A DNA stretch of 43,748 nucleotides, taken from NCBI GenBank assembly GCA_016291905.1, contig JAEEZS010000065.1:1-43748 (forward strand), given 5' to 3'. Shown here piece by piece: positions 7,530-16,567 of this stretch. The notes below the pieces were generated by a model that was not told the DNA's origin, searched no databases, and was given only the letters and a program-made list of their open reading frames with translations. This DNA comes from Bacteroidaceae bacterium. Lineage in GTDB: Bacteria; Bacteroidota; Bacteroidia; Bacteroidales; Bacteroidaceae. Position numbers and translations under genes: made by a program. Each line of letters starts with the position of its first letter. Position 1 is the stretch's first letter.

Positions 7530-9539
7530 ATGAAGGCGTTAATCCTGAATTCGGGACTGGGGCATCGGATGGGTGTGCTGACAAGCAACCAGCCGAAGTG
7601 CATGACGGAAATATCGGCAACGGAGACTATCCTGAGCCGCCAACTACGGCTGATTGTCGAGGCCGGGCTGACCGAGGTGATTATGACCACGGGCTATTTT
7701 GATGAGGTGCTCGTCCATTATTGCCAATCCCTTGCCCTGCCGCTGACGTTCACGTTTGTACGGAATCCCCTGTATGACCAGACGAACTACATCTATTCCA
7801 TCTATTGCGCCAAAGAGTCCCTGAAGGACGACGACATTGTGCTGATGCACGGCGACCTGGTCTTTGAAAACCGCGTCTTCGATGCCGTCGTCAGCAGTGA
7901 GGAGAGCTGTATGGCCGTCGATGCCGAGGCTCCCCTGCCTGAAAAAGATTTCAAAGCCGTCGTGCATGACGGACGAATCAGCAAAATCGGCATTGAGTTC
8001 TTCGACGAGGCTGTTTCAGCCCAGCCCCTGTATAAGCTGCGGAAAGAAGATTGGGCAGTTTGGCTGGAAAGGATTGAGCAATTCTGCGAAAGCGGCAACC
8101 GTAAATGCTATGCTGAGAACGCCTTCAACGAGGTCTCTGACAACTGTTGCATAAAAGCCTTGGACGTCAAGGGCGCCCTCTGTGCTGAAATTGACACCCC
8201 CGAGGACCTGAAAGCCGTCTCTGAGAAACTGCACGAAGTGGAAAATCGCTGGGTTTACATGTGCTTCTCAGCCGACCTCATCCACAGCGGCCACATCGCC
8301 ATCATCCAGAAAGCCCGCAAGCTGGGGCGGCTGGTGATTGGTGTCCTCTCTGACGAGGCCGTAGCCAGCTATAAGCGCTATCCGCTCATCCCCTTCTCGG
8401 AACGTGAATCGCTGTTTGCGAACATAAGCGGCGTGGCAAAGGTGGTGGAGCAGAAGACCCTCTCCTATGCCGATAACCTCCGTCGGCTGAAGCCCTCCTT
8501 TGTGGTGCACGGCGACGACTGGGTCACAGGATTCCAGCGCCCCATCCGCGACGAGGTCGTCAGCGTGCTGAACGAATATGGTGGACAATTAGTGGAATTT
8601 CCCTACACGAACGATGCCAAGCTGCGCGAGCTGGACAAGCAGAGCCGCGCACAGCTGGCCATGCCCGATTTGCGGCGTGGTCGTCTGCGCAAACTGATTG
8701 GCATGAAGGGGCTCGTCAACGCCCTGGAGGCACACAGCGGCATCACGGGACTGATAGCCGAGAAGACCACCGTACTACAAGAGGGCAAGACGTATCAGTT
8801 CGATGCCATGTGGATTTCCTCCCTCTGCGACTCTACCGCTAAGGGCAAGCCTGATATTGAGCTCGTAGATATGACCAGCCGCTTCCGCACCATCGACGAT
8901 ATCATGGAGGTCACCACCAAACCCATCATCTTCGACGGTGACACAGGCGGACTCACAGAGCACTTCGTCTATACTGTCCGCTCGCTGGAGCGCATGGGCG
9001 TTTCGATGGTCATCATCGAGGACAAGACGGGGCTGAAGAAGAACTCGCTTTTCGGCACCGAGGTGAAGCAGACGCAGGACAGCATCGAGAACTTCTGCGC
9101 CAAGATTGCCGCAGGCAAGCGGGCTCAGAAGACGGCCGACTTCATGATTTGTGCGCGCATCGAATCGCTCATCCTTGAGCAGGGCATGGACGATGCCCTC
9201 ACCCGGGCCAAGGCCTATGTGGCTGCCGGTGCCGATGCCATCATGATTCACAGCCGAAAGAAAGACCCTGCCGAAATCTTCGAGTTCGTGGAGCGCTTCC
9301 GTCACGACGATACTGTCACCCCGATTGTCGTCGTCCCCACATCGTTCAACACCGTCACAGAAGCGGAGTTCAAGCAGCGCGGCGTCAACATCGTCATCTA
9401 TGCCAATCAGCTCACTCGCACGGGATTCCCCGCTATGCAACGTGCGGCCCGCACCATCCTTGAGCATCATCGTGCCAAGGAGTGCGACGATATGTGTATG
9501 AGCATCAAGGACATTATCACCTTAATACCTGAAGAATGA
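7530..9539 (+). CDS. Three-domain protein: LicC/PntC-like nucleotidyltransferase + HxGH cytidylyltransferase + phosphoenolpyruvate mutase
   Basis: The 669-aa protein holds three enzymes. Residues 1-240 are an NTP-transferase of the sugar-nucleotidyltransferase/LicC/PntC type (LNSGLGHRM at 7-14, PKCM at 22-25, a metal-site Asp near 109). Residues 241-360 are a second, unrelated nucleotidyltransferase with the HSGH (HxGH) motif at 252-255, as in glycerol-3-phosphate or ethanolamine-phosphate cytidylyltransferases. Residues about 380-669 are PEP mutase, which makes the C-P bond of phosphonopyruvate; FDGDTGG (about 468-474) and EDKTGLKKNS (497-506) match the diagnostic EDK-x5-NS signature. The ATG at 7530 is preferred over a TTG ten codons upstream that overlaps the -7 box. 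The stop overlaps the next ATG (ATGA), implying coupled translation with the decarboxylase. Confidence 0.9.
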   Translation: MKALILNSGLGHRMGVLTSNQPKCMTEISATETILSRQLRLIVEAGLTEVIMTTGYFDEVLVHYCQSLALPLTFTFVRNPLYDQTNYIYSIYCAKESLKDDDIVLMHGDLVFENRVFDAVVSSEESCMAVDAEAPLPEKDFKAVVHDGRISKIGIEFFDEAVSAQPLYKLRKEDWAVWLERIEQFCESGNRKCYAENAFNEVSDNCCIKALDVKGALCAEIDTPEDLKAVSEKLHEVENRWVYMCFSADLIHSGHIAIIQKARKLGRLVIGVLSDEAVASYKRYPLIPFSERESLFANISGVAKVVEQKTLSYADNLRRLKPSFVVHGDDWVTGFQRPIRDEVVSVLNEYGGQLVEFPYTNDAKLRELDKQSRAQLAMPDLRRGRLRKLIGMKGLVNALEAHSGITGLIAEKTTVLQEGKTYQFDAMWISSLCDSTAKGKPDIELVDMTSRFRTIDDIMEVTTKPIIFDGDTGGLTEHFVYTVRSLERMGVSMVIIEDKTGLKKNSLFGTEVKQTQDSIENFCAKIAAGKRAQKTADFMICARIESLILEQGMDDALTRAKAYVAAGADAIMIHSRKKDPAEIFEFVERFRHDDTVTPIVVVPTSFNTVTEAEFKQRGVNIVIYANQLTRTGFPAMQRAARTILEHHRAKECDDMCMSIKDIITLIPEE

Positions 9540-10681
9540 TTTCACCGAAATACTTTATTGATACGCTGGCCACGAACGGCATCGACTTCTATGCCGGAGT
9601 GCCTGACTCGCTGTTGAAGCAAGTCTGTGCCTACATGGCCGACCACATAGACAACCACCACTACATCATTACCGCCAACGAAGGGGGTGCCGTCGGGCTT
9701 GCTGCAGGCTACTACCTCGCCACGGGGCGCATCGGCATGGTCTTCATGCAGAACTCCGGCGAAGGCAATGCCATCAATCCCCTTGCCTCACTCACGGACA
9801 AAGACGTCTATAACATCCCTGTGCTGCTGCTGATTGGGTGGCGAGGCGAGCCTGGCGTCCACGACGAGCCGCAGCACGTCAAACAGGGCAAGGTGACGCT
9901 GCCGCTGCTCGATGTCATGGGCATCCGTCATGCCCTGCTCAGTAAGGATGAAGCCGAAGCACAGCAGCAAGTGGAGGATGCCGTCAGCTACATGACGGAG
10001 ACGAACGAGCCGTTTGCGCTGGTGGTGGAGAAAGACACCTTTTCGCCCTACACCCTGCAACATCCAAAGGAAAACGCTTTGACGCTGAGCCGCGAAAAGG
10101 CCATTCAGATGGTAGCCGCAGCCATAGGAAAGGACGATGTCATCGTCAGCACCACGGGAATGATCAGCCGCGAGCTCTTCGAGTACCGCACAGCGCAGGG
10201 ACAAAGCCACGAGCAGGATTTCCTCACCGTCGGCTCAATGGGCCATGCCTCACAGATTGCCCTCGGCATCGCGTTGGCGAAGCCCGAAAGAACAGTGTGG
10301 TGCTTCGACGGCGACGGAGCCGTCCTCATGCACCTCGGTGCCATGCCCGTCCTGGGCTCGCTCTGCCCGAAAAACCTTGTCCATGTCGTCTTCAACAACG
10401 GCGCCCACGACTCTGTCGGAGGCCAGCCCACCGTAGGCCTGGATCTTGAGTTTCTTGAGTTGGCCGAGGTGTTTGGCTATCAGATGGCAAACAGCGTCAA
10501 CAATGAGGAACAGCTTGCCGATGTGCTCGAGTATCTCCCGAAGTGGGTGGCCAAGAAAGACGGTCCCTACTTCCTTGAAATCAAGGTCAAGAAGGGCAAC
10601 CGAAGCGACCTCGGTCGTCCCACCACCACCCCGCTGGAGAACAAGCGGGCGTTTATGGAGTTCCTGAAAGCCTCCAAATAG
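9536..10681 (+). CDS. ppd: Phosphonopyruvate decarboxylase (TPP-dependent)
   Basis: The 381-aa protein converts phosphonopyruvate to phosphonoacetaldehyde and CO2, the irreversible step that pulls the unfavourable mutase reaction forward. It has the family start (GIDFYAGVPDSLLK), TANEGGAVGLAAGYYLATG, and the thiamine-diphosphate motif GDGAVLMHLG with downstream FNNGAHDSVGGQPT. Its length is normal for Ppd and shorter than generic TPP enzymes. It overlaps the mutase gene by 4 nt (ATGA) and the dehydrogenase gene starts 11 nt after it, so the three are surely one operon. Confidence 0.95.
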   Translation: MISPKYFIDTLATNGIDFYAGVPDSLLKQVCAYMADHIDNHHYIITANEGGAVGLAAGYYLATGRIGMVFMQNSGEGNAINPLASLTDKDVYNIPVLLLIGWRGEPGVHDEPQHVKQGKVTLPLLDVMGIRHALLSKDEAEAQQQVEDAVSYMTETNEPFALVVEKDTFSPYTLQHPKENALTLSREKAIQMVAAAIGKDDVIVSTTGMISRELFEYRTAQGQSHEQDFLTVGSMGHASQIALGIALAKPERTVWCFDGDGAVLMHLGAMPVLGSLCPKNLVHVVFNNGAHDSVGGQPTVGLDLEFLELAEVFGYQMANSVNNEEQLADVLEYLPKWVAKKDGPYFLEIKVKKGNRSDLGRPTTTPLENKRAFMEFLKASK

Positions 10682-10692
10682 CTCAGAAGAAG

Positions 10693-11814
10693 ATGCAACA
10701 GATTGTTCAGGGAATCGGTCATTTGCCGGAGATTATCTCCAAGGCAGTGAGGCAGAAGCTGCTTCTCGTCACCGATGCCTCCTTTCCGTTCCTCTCCATC
10801 AAGGACACCGTGGAGTCGCTGGCTGTCGAGAAAGTGCGCTTTTCCGACTTCACATCCAACCCCGTGTATGAGGACATCTGCAAGGGCATCCGTCTTTGTC
10901 GCGACGAGGGGTGCGACGCTATGTTGGCCGTGGGTGGAGGCAGCGCCATCGATGTAGCCAAGTGCATCAAGATGGCCATGCTGGGGCTGGAGAACAGCTC
11001 AGGAGCTAATCTCTTTCAAGATTGTCAGACGTCAGACCGTCAGACCAAGACGCTTACCCTTGTTGCCCTTCCGACGACGGCTGGGACGGGGAGCGAATCA
11101 ACGCACAATGCCGTGATGTACTACAAAGGCGCCAAGCAGACCGTGACCAACGATGCCATCCTGCCTGACTACGCCGTGCTGGAGCCTGCCGTGCTGACCA
11201 CCCTGCCCCTCTACCAGAAGAAGTGCACCCTCCTCGACGCTCTCTGCCAAGGCATCGAGAGCTGGTGGTCCGTAAACTCCACCGACGAATCGAAAGCCTA
11301 TACCCGCCAAGCTGTGGAGGCGATTGTGCATTACTGGCGTCCCTACATCGTGAACAACGATGCCGACGCCGCAGGGCAGATAATGTGGGCAGCCAACTAC
11401 GCCGGACGCGCCATCAACATCTCCGCCACCACTGCTGCCCACGCCATGAGTTACAAGCTGACCTCCCTCTACGGCCTCCCCCACGGTCATGCCGTAGCGG
11501 TGTGCCTGCCGGAAATCTGGGACTACATGCTCACTCCCGCTGCCGTTTGCATCGATCCCCGTGGCAAGGCCTACCTGCTGTCCATCTTCGACGACATTGC
11601 CCACGCGCTAGGCTGCGCCGATGCCCACGAGGCCGTACTGTGGTTCCGCTCGCTGATGAACATGCTGGATATGCCCTCGCCCGTCAGCCGTCAGCGCGAG
11701 GAAGAGCTCACCCTGCTCAGCTGCTCCGTCAACCCCGTGCGGCTGAAAAACAACCCCGTCGCCATCGACGAAGCCCAAGCCCGCACTCTCTACGAAGCCA
11801 TCGTCCATTCTTGA
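10693..11814 (+). CDS. Iron-containing alcohol dehydrogenase, probable phosphonoacetaldehyde reductase
   Basis: The 373-aa group III (iron-type) alcohol dehydrogenase has the NAD(P)-binding GGGSAIDVAK (about 90-99), PTTAGTGSE, and metal-ligand regions TLLDALCQGIE, TAAHAMSYKL and LPHGHAVAV. Enzymes of this family act as phosphonoacetaldehyde reductases in other phosphonate pathways (PhpC/FomC type), giving 2-hydroxyethylphosphonate. That assignment here rests on its place directly behind ppd, 11 nt downstream, and on the absence of an aminotransferase gene. Sequence alone proves only the dehydrogenase family. Confidence 0.85.
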   Translation: MQQIVQGIGHLPEIISKAVRQKLLLVTDASFPFLSIKDTVESLAVEKVRFSDFTSNPVYEDICKGIRLCRDEGCDAMLAVGGGSAIDVAKCIKMAMLGLENSSGANLFQDCQTSDRQTKTLTLVALPTTAGTGSESTHNAVMYYKGAKQTVTNDAILPDYAVLEPAVLTTLPLYQKKCTLLDALCQGIESWWSVNSTDESKAYTRQAVEAIVHYWRPYIVNNDADAAGQIMWAANYAGRAINISATTAAHAMSYKLTSLYGLPHGHAVAVCLPEIWDYMLTPAAVCIDPRGKAYLLSIFDDIAHALGCADAHEAVLWFRSLMNMLDMPSPVSRQREEELTLLSCSVNPVRLKNNPVAIDEAQARTLYEAIVHS

Positions 11815-11855
11815 TTCTTAATTCCTCATTCCTAATTCCTCATTCTTAATTCTTA
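11815..11855. repeat. AT-rich simple repeat (TTCTTAATTCCTCATTC type)
   Basis: The spacer between the dehydrogenase and flippase genes is almost entirely made of degenerate units such as TTCTTAA, TTCCTCA, TTCCTAA. The same kind of unit occurs at 17749-17781 (inside the response regulator gene) and, as TTAACTCTTAATTC, at 28854-28980. It carries no obvious coding or promoter signal. Confidence 0.7.
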
Positions 11856-11866
11856 ACCCTTTCCCC

Positions 11867-13414
11867 ATGCCCGTTGTTGACCAAAAACGCATTGCCCGCA
11901 ACACCCTGCTGCTTTACATCAGGATGGGGCTGGTGATGCTCGTGGGGCTCTATACCTCGCGTGTGGTGCTTGACGTGCTCGGCGAGGTGGACATGGGCAT
12001 CTACAACGCCATCGGAGGCGTGGTGGTGATGTTCTCGTTCCTAAGCACTACCCTCTCCACCGCGTGCCAGCGCTTCTTCTCGTTTGAGCTGGGCAAGGAC
12101 GAATTCGACGGCCTGCGCGCGGTCTTCAGCCAGAGCCTCGTCATCTTCCTTGGCCTCGTGGTGCTGGTAGTGGTGCTGGGCGAGACGGCGGGCTTGTGGT
12201 TTGTGGAGCAGAAGATGAGGTGGGAGGGGCGCGACGAAGCCGCACGTTGGGTCTTCCACTGCTCCATTGCAGGCTTCTTGTTCCTGCTTCTGCGTACCCC
12301 CTACATGGGCATGATCATTGCCCGCGAACGCATGAAGGTCTTTGCCTACATCAGCGTCTTCGAAGCGCTGGGGGCGCTGGCCGTCGCCATCCTTCTGCAG
12401 CACTATGGCGCCGACAAGCTGAAACTCTATGCCCTGCTAATGCTCATCCTCCAGTCACTGACGGCTGCCGCTTACTGGCTCTACTGTCGCCTCTTCTACC
12501 GCGAGTGTCGCTTCACGCTGCGCTGGGGCGACAAGCCCTTGGCGCGCCTCTTCCGCTTCACCGGCTGGGAGATGATGGGCACCCTGGCCGGCACCTGCAA
12601 GACGGGCGGCGTCAGCATCCTCATCAACATGTTCTTCGGCCCCGTCCTCAACACCCCACGCGCCCTTGCCCAGAAAGTCTATATGACCATTGCCCAGCTG
12701 CAGACCAACTTCTACATGGCCGTCCGTCCGCAAATCATCAAGTCCTACGCCGTGGGAGCCCTCGACGAAATGGAGAAGCTGCTGTTCCAGAGCACACGCC
12801 TCACCTACTACCTGCTGCTGGTCATTGCCGTGCCGCTGATGGTCGAGACGCCCTTCATCCTCGACATCTGGCTGAAGGATGTACCCGCACAGACCGTCTT
12901 CTTCACCCGCCTGCTGCTCATCGGCGGACTCATCGACAGCTTCGGCAGCCCCCTCGGAGCGGCTGTGCAGGCCACGGGGCAGAACCGTCGCTACCAGATT
13001 GGCGTGGGCCTCACGCTGCTTGCCATCCTGCCCACCACCTACGTAGCCTACAAGGTGTTCCACCTGGGTGTCGAGTGGGCGTTCTACTTCACCATCTTCT
13101 TCTCCTTCATTGCCCAACTGGTGCGGGCCGACTGTGTGCGCCGTCAGACAGGCGTCAACATGCGCCGCTTTGTGCGCGAGGTAGTCGTCCCCGTCGTCGT
13201 CGTCACGCTCATCGCCTTTGCGCTTCCCCTCCTGCTGCGCCAGTTCGTTCCGCAGGGATTCATGCCGGCTCCCCCATTCCTCAAGCCGCTGCTGATGATT
13301 CTTGTCAGCATCCTCTGGACGTCGCTCATCGTGTGGATTCTCGGCATCACCTCCAGCGAGCGTCGCCACCTTCTTGCTCACCTCAGGAAGACTCTCCGTC
13401 TCCCCCAAAACTGA
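11867..13414 (+). CDS. Wzx/MATE-like polysaccharide or lipid-linked oligosaccharide flippase
   Basis: The 515-aa integral membrane protein has about 12-14 hydrophobic segments. Its N-terminus is characteristic of Bacteroidales oligosaccharide flippases (ARNTLLLYIRMG, LYTSRVVLDVLG, MGIYNAIGGVV, STACQRFFSFELGK). Such proteins move lipid-linked glycans across the inner membrane before export. Its place behind the phosphonate genes suggests that the phosphonate-bearing or acceptor lipid-linked molecule is its cargo, which is an inference. A 52-nt repeat-filled spacer separates it from the dehydrogenase, and the glycosidase gene starts 15 nt downstream. Confidence 0.85.
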   Translation: MPVVDQKRIARNTLLLYIRMGLVMLVGLYTSRVVLDVLGEVDMGIYNAIGGVVVMFSFLSTTLSTACQRFFSFELGKDEFDGLRAVFSQSLVIFLGLVVLVVVLGETAGLWFVEQKMRWEGRDEAARWVFHCSIAGFLFLLLRTPYMGMIIARERMKVFAYISVFEALGALAVAILLQHYGADKLKLYALLMLILQSLTAAAYWLYCRLFYRECRFTLRWGDKPLARLFRFTGWEMMGTLAGTCKTGGVSILINMFFGPVLNTPRALAQKVYMTIAQLQTNFYMAVRPQIIKSYAVGALDEMEKLLFQSTRLTYYLLLVIAVPLMVETPFILDIWLKDVPAQTVFFTRLLLIGGLIDSFGSPLGAAVQATGQNRRYQIGVGLTLLAILPTTYVAYKVFHLGVEWAFYFTIFFSFIAQLVRADCVRRQTGVNMRRFVREVVVPVVVVTLIAFALPLLLRQFVPQGFMPAPPFLKPLLMILVSILWTSLIVWILGITSSERRHLLAHLRKTLRLPQN

Positions 13415-13429
13415 AAACTACTACGTGCG

Positions 13430-16400
13430 ATGAAAAGAATTTGCTATATTCTGATACTCGTTATTGCTGCCGGCATGGGGCAGAACATTTTGGCACAAGT
13501 GACGATGCCCGCTGTACCCGACACGGCTACTCTGCGGAGCGCGTTTTCGAAGAAAGACCAGAATGCCTTTGCCCATCCCGACCGCATCTACTACCCTGAG
13601 ACGTGGTTTCACTTCCTCAACGGCAGCATCCGGCGTGAAGGCATCACACGCGACCTGGAAGCCATTGCCGCATCGGGCATTCAGGGCGTGCAGTTCTTCC
13701 ACGGACAACAGGGCAACCCTGCTGACTGGCCAGGCACCGAGGAACACGTGGAGTGTCTGAGCCCGAAGTGGGAGTCGCTGGTGCGCCACACGGCAGAAGA
13801 GGCTCATCGCCTGGGACTGCGCTTCAGCCTGCAGACCTGTCCAGGGTGGGCCATGAGCGGCGGACCGTGGATTAAGCCCGAGCAGGCCATGCGCCACCTG
13901 AGTTACTCGTGGACAAACGTGACGGGGGGCAAGGAGGTGGAGGCAGAGCTGCCCGTCCCCATGAGAGAGGAGTGGCGCGACTGGCAAGACATTGCCGTGC
14001 TAGCCTTCCCTGCCCCGCAGGGCGACACAGGCGAGTACTGCCAGATTGACGAGGTGGAGGCAGCGGAGTATCAGCAGGAGTGGAGACGACTGCTCAACGG
14101 CGAGCGAGGCTTCACCCTGCGGCCCACCCAGCCGCAAAAACCCTATCGCGTCCACGTCAAGATGAAGGATGGCGCCAAGGTGCGCTCCATAGAGTTTAAC
14201 CCCATCGACCAATTTAACCATGAGTTCTGTGTGCAGCCCGACATTCACCTGCGTGTCCTAACCCCCACACAGACCGTCGCCCTCGACACGGACTTCCCCC
14301 ACGCAAACTGGCAGGACAACGAAAAGACCATGACCTTCGCCCTACCCGACCTGCAGGAACAGGGCGAGTATATTCTCGAAATCACCAACCTGCACCCCAT
14401 GCACCTCACGCTGCTGCGTTTCTCCACCGCCACACGCGGCCACAACTGGGAGATGGAGGCGGGCTGGACATCACGCTGGCTGCTGCCGCTGCCGGAGAAG
14501 ATGAACGAGGACGGCAGCGGATTCGTCAAAAGAGAGGATATCGTTAACTTGACGGATAAGATGTCGCCTGACGGACGGCTCCGCTGGACAGCCTCCGAAG
14601 GGCGGTGGATAGTGCTGCGCATCGGTCATGTGAACACAGGCCGACAGAACGGACCAGCCCCTGCCGAGGCTACGGGCTGGGAGGTGAACAAACTCGACTC
14701 GGCATACGTCGCCTACCAGTTCCGCAGCTACATCGGACGGCTGACGGACGGCCCTCTGAAGGGGTTGGTGAACAATATGCTGATGGACAGCTGGGAGTGC
14801 TCGTCACAAACGTGGACACGGCACATGCGGCAGGAGTTCCTCAATCGCCGTCACTACGACATGCTGACGTGGCTGCCTGCCATCTTCGGCTGGGTGGTTG
14901 ACAGCCGCGCGCAGACGAGCAAGTTCCTCTCTGACTGGCGCCGCACCATCAACGAACTTTTCACCGACAACTTCTACGGCCAGATGACCCGGTTGGCACA
15001 CGAGAAGGGCATGACGGTGAGCTACGAGACGGCAGCGGGCGACATCTTCCCTGGCGACCCCTTGGAGTTCTACAAATATGCCGACGTGCCGATGACCGAA
15101 TACTGGCAGCCTTTCAGCCATTGGTTATCGAACCACAACTACAAGCCCATACGTGCCACGGCCTCGGCAGCCCGCATATACGGCAAGCCGCGTGTGTCGG
15201 CAGAGTCGTTCACGTCGTTTGACCTTACCTGGGACGAAGACTTCGCCCTACTACGCGAAGTAGCCAACCAGAACATGGTGGAGGGCGTCACCCACACCGT
15301 CTTCCATACTTACACGCACAACCCCGATGCCGACCATTACTTCCCGGGCACCTCGTTCGGTGGCGGCATCGGCACCCCGTTCCTCCGCAAGCAGACGTGG
15401 TGGCCCTACATGCACCATTTCAACACCTATCTGGCCCGCTGTGCCTTCATGTTGGAGAGGGGCCTCCCCGTGAGCAGCGTCCTCTGGTACATCGGCGACG
15501 AGATAGAGCAGAAGCCCGACCAGTATGCCCCCTTCCCCGAAGGGTATGCCTTCGACTATTGCAACACCGACGCCTTCCTGCACCGCATTAGCGTGAAGGA
15601 CGGACGCTGGACAACCCCTGAGGGCATCCGCTACGATGTGCTTTGGATTCCCGACTCGCGTCGTCTACTGCCCGAGACACTTGAAAAGATAGAGCGGCTG
15701 GTGGCGCAAGGAGGACGCATCATTAAGGATGTTCCCATCTCTGAATTATGTAGCGCCCTTAACGAGCTGGGCCTGCAGCCTGACGTGAAGCCCACAAAGC
15801 TGCGTTGGCTCCACCGGCATACGAAGGGAGCAGACTGGTACATGATTTGTCCGCAGCAGGAGCAGTCGTTCAGCGGAGAGGTTGCCTTCCGTCAGAAAGG
15901 GCGTGCCGAGCTTTGGAACCCGATGAACGGCAGCGTGCAGCTGGCCGATGCGCAGGCCGACGGCGACTACATCCGCGTGCATCTTGACTTGCAACGGGGC
16001 GAGATGTTCTTCCTCGTCTTCCGCCACGATGCCCGACCCAAGCACAAGAAAGCCATGAAGGAAACCCGCGTGGTGCCGCTACAGGAGTGGACGCTCACCT
16101 TCCCCGAGGGATGGGGCATAGACCATCCGCTTCAGCTGACAACGCTGAAGGCCTGGAAAGACCTGCCGCTCACAGACGAGGGGCGCGCCTTCTCGGGCAC
16201 AGCCACCTACGAAACCACTCTCCACATCGACCGTAAAAAACGTACCCAGCAATGCCTGCTTCGCTTGGGCGAGGTGGAAAAGCTCGCCGTTGTCTTTGTC
16301 AACGGCGAGGCCGTTGATTCTCTGTGGGCCGCTCCCTACCAGACCGACATTGCTCCCTATCTGCATCGTGGCACAAACACCATCAGCCTGCAGGTCACCA

Positions 16401-16546
16401 GCACTTGGTTCAACCGTCTGGTTTACGATGCCGCCCTGCCGGAGGAACAACGCCGCACCTGGGTCATCAGCGGTCCTTCAGCCGACAAACCCCTGCGCCC
16501 TTCCGGCCTGTTAGGACCCGTGGAACTCGTCTTTTCCGCGCGGTAA
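13430..16546 (+). CDS. Secreted glycoside hydrolase, GH106-like (alpha-L-rhamnosidase family)
   Basis: The 1038-aa protein starts with a signal peptide (MKRICYILILVIAAGMGQNILAQ). Residues about 50-140 carry the family's TWFHFLNGSIRREGI, DLEAIAASGIQGVQFF and AHRLGLRFSLQTCPGWAMSGGPW. Later sections include ETAAGDIFPGDPLEFYKY, SAESFTSF and the SFGGGIGTPFLRKQTWW region, and a beta-sandwich domain forms the C-terminus. GH106 enzymes remove alpha-L-rhamnose from plant or bacterial glycans; the assignment is from memory of the family pattern. The gene follows the flippase gene by only 15 nt and may be cotranscribed. Its 3' end faces the histidine kinase gene with a 21-nt gap. Confidence 0.8.
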   Translation: MKRICYILILVIAAGMGQNILAQVTMPAVPDTATLRSAFSKKDQNAFAHPDRIYYPETWFHFLNGSIRREGITRDLEAIAASGIQGVQFFHGQQGNPADWPGTEEHVECLSPKWESLVRHTAEEAHRLGLRFSLQTCPGWAMSGGPWIKPEQAMRHLSYSWTNVTGGKEVEAELPVPMREEWRDWQDIAVLAFPAPQGDTGEYCQIDEVEAAEYQQEWRRLLNGERGFTLRPTQPQKPYRVHVKMKDGAKVRSIEFNPIDQFNHEFCVQPDIHLRVLTPTQTVALDTDFPHANWQDNEKTMTFALPDLQEQGEYILEITNLHPMHLTLLRFSTATRGHNWEMEAGWTSRWLLPLPEKMNEDGSGFVKREDIVNLTDKMSPDGRLRWTASEGRWIVLRIGHVNTGRQNGPAPAEATGWEVNKLDSAYVAYQFRSYIGRLTDGPLKGLVNNMLMDSWECSSQTWTRHMRQEFLNRRHYDMLTWLPAIFGWVVDSRAQTSKFLSDWRRTINELFTDNFYGQMTRLAHEKGMTVSYETAAGDIFPGDPLEFYKYADVPMTEYWQPFSHWLSNHNYKPIRATASAARIYGKPRVSAESFTSFDLTWDEDFALLREVANQNMVEGVTHTVFHTYTHNPDADHYFPGTSFGGGIGTPFLRKQTWWPYMHHFNTYLARCAFMLERGLPVSSVLWYIGDEIEQKPDQYAPFPEGYAFDYCNTDAFLHRISVKDGRWTTPEGIRYDVLWIPDSRRLLPETLEKIERLVAQGGRIIKDVPISELCSALNELGLQPDVKPTKLRWLHRHTKGADWYMICPQQEQSFSGEVAFRQKGRAELWNPMNGSVQLADAQADGDYIRVHLDLQRGEMFFLVFRHDARPKHKKAMKETRVVPLQEWTLTFPEGWGIDHPLQLTTLKAWKDLPLTDEGRAFSGTATYETTLHIDRKKRTQQCLLRLGEVEKLAVVFVNGEAVDSLWAAPYQTDIAPYLHRGTNTISLQVTSTWFNRLVYDAALPEEQRRTWVISGPSADKPLRPSGLLGPVELVFSAR

Positions 16547-16567
16547 CACGCAAAGAAACGTGAGACA

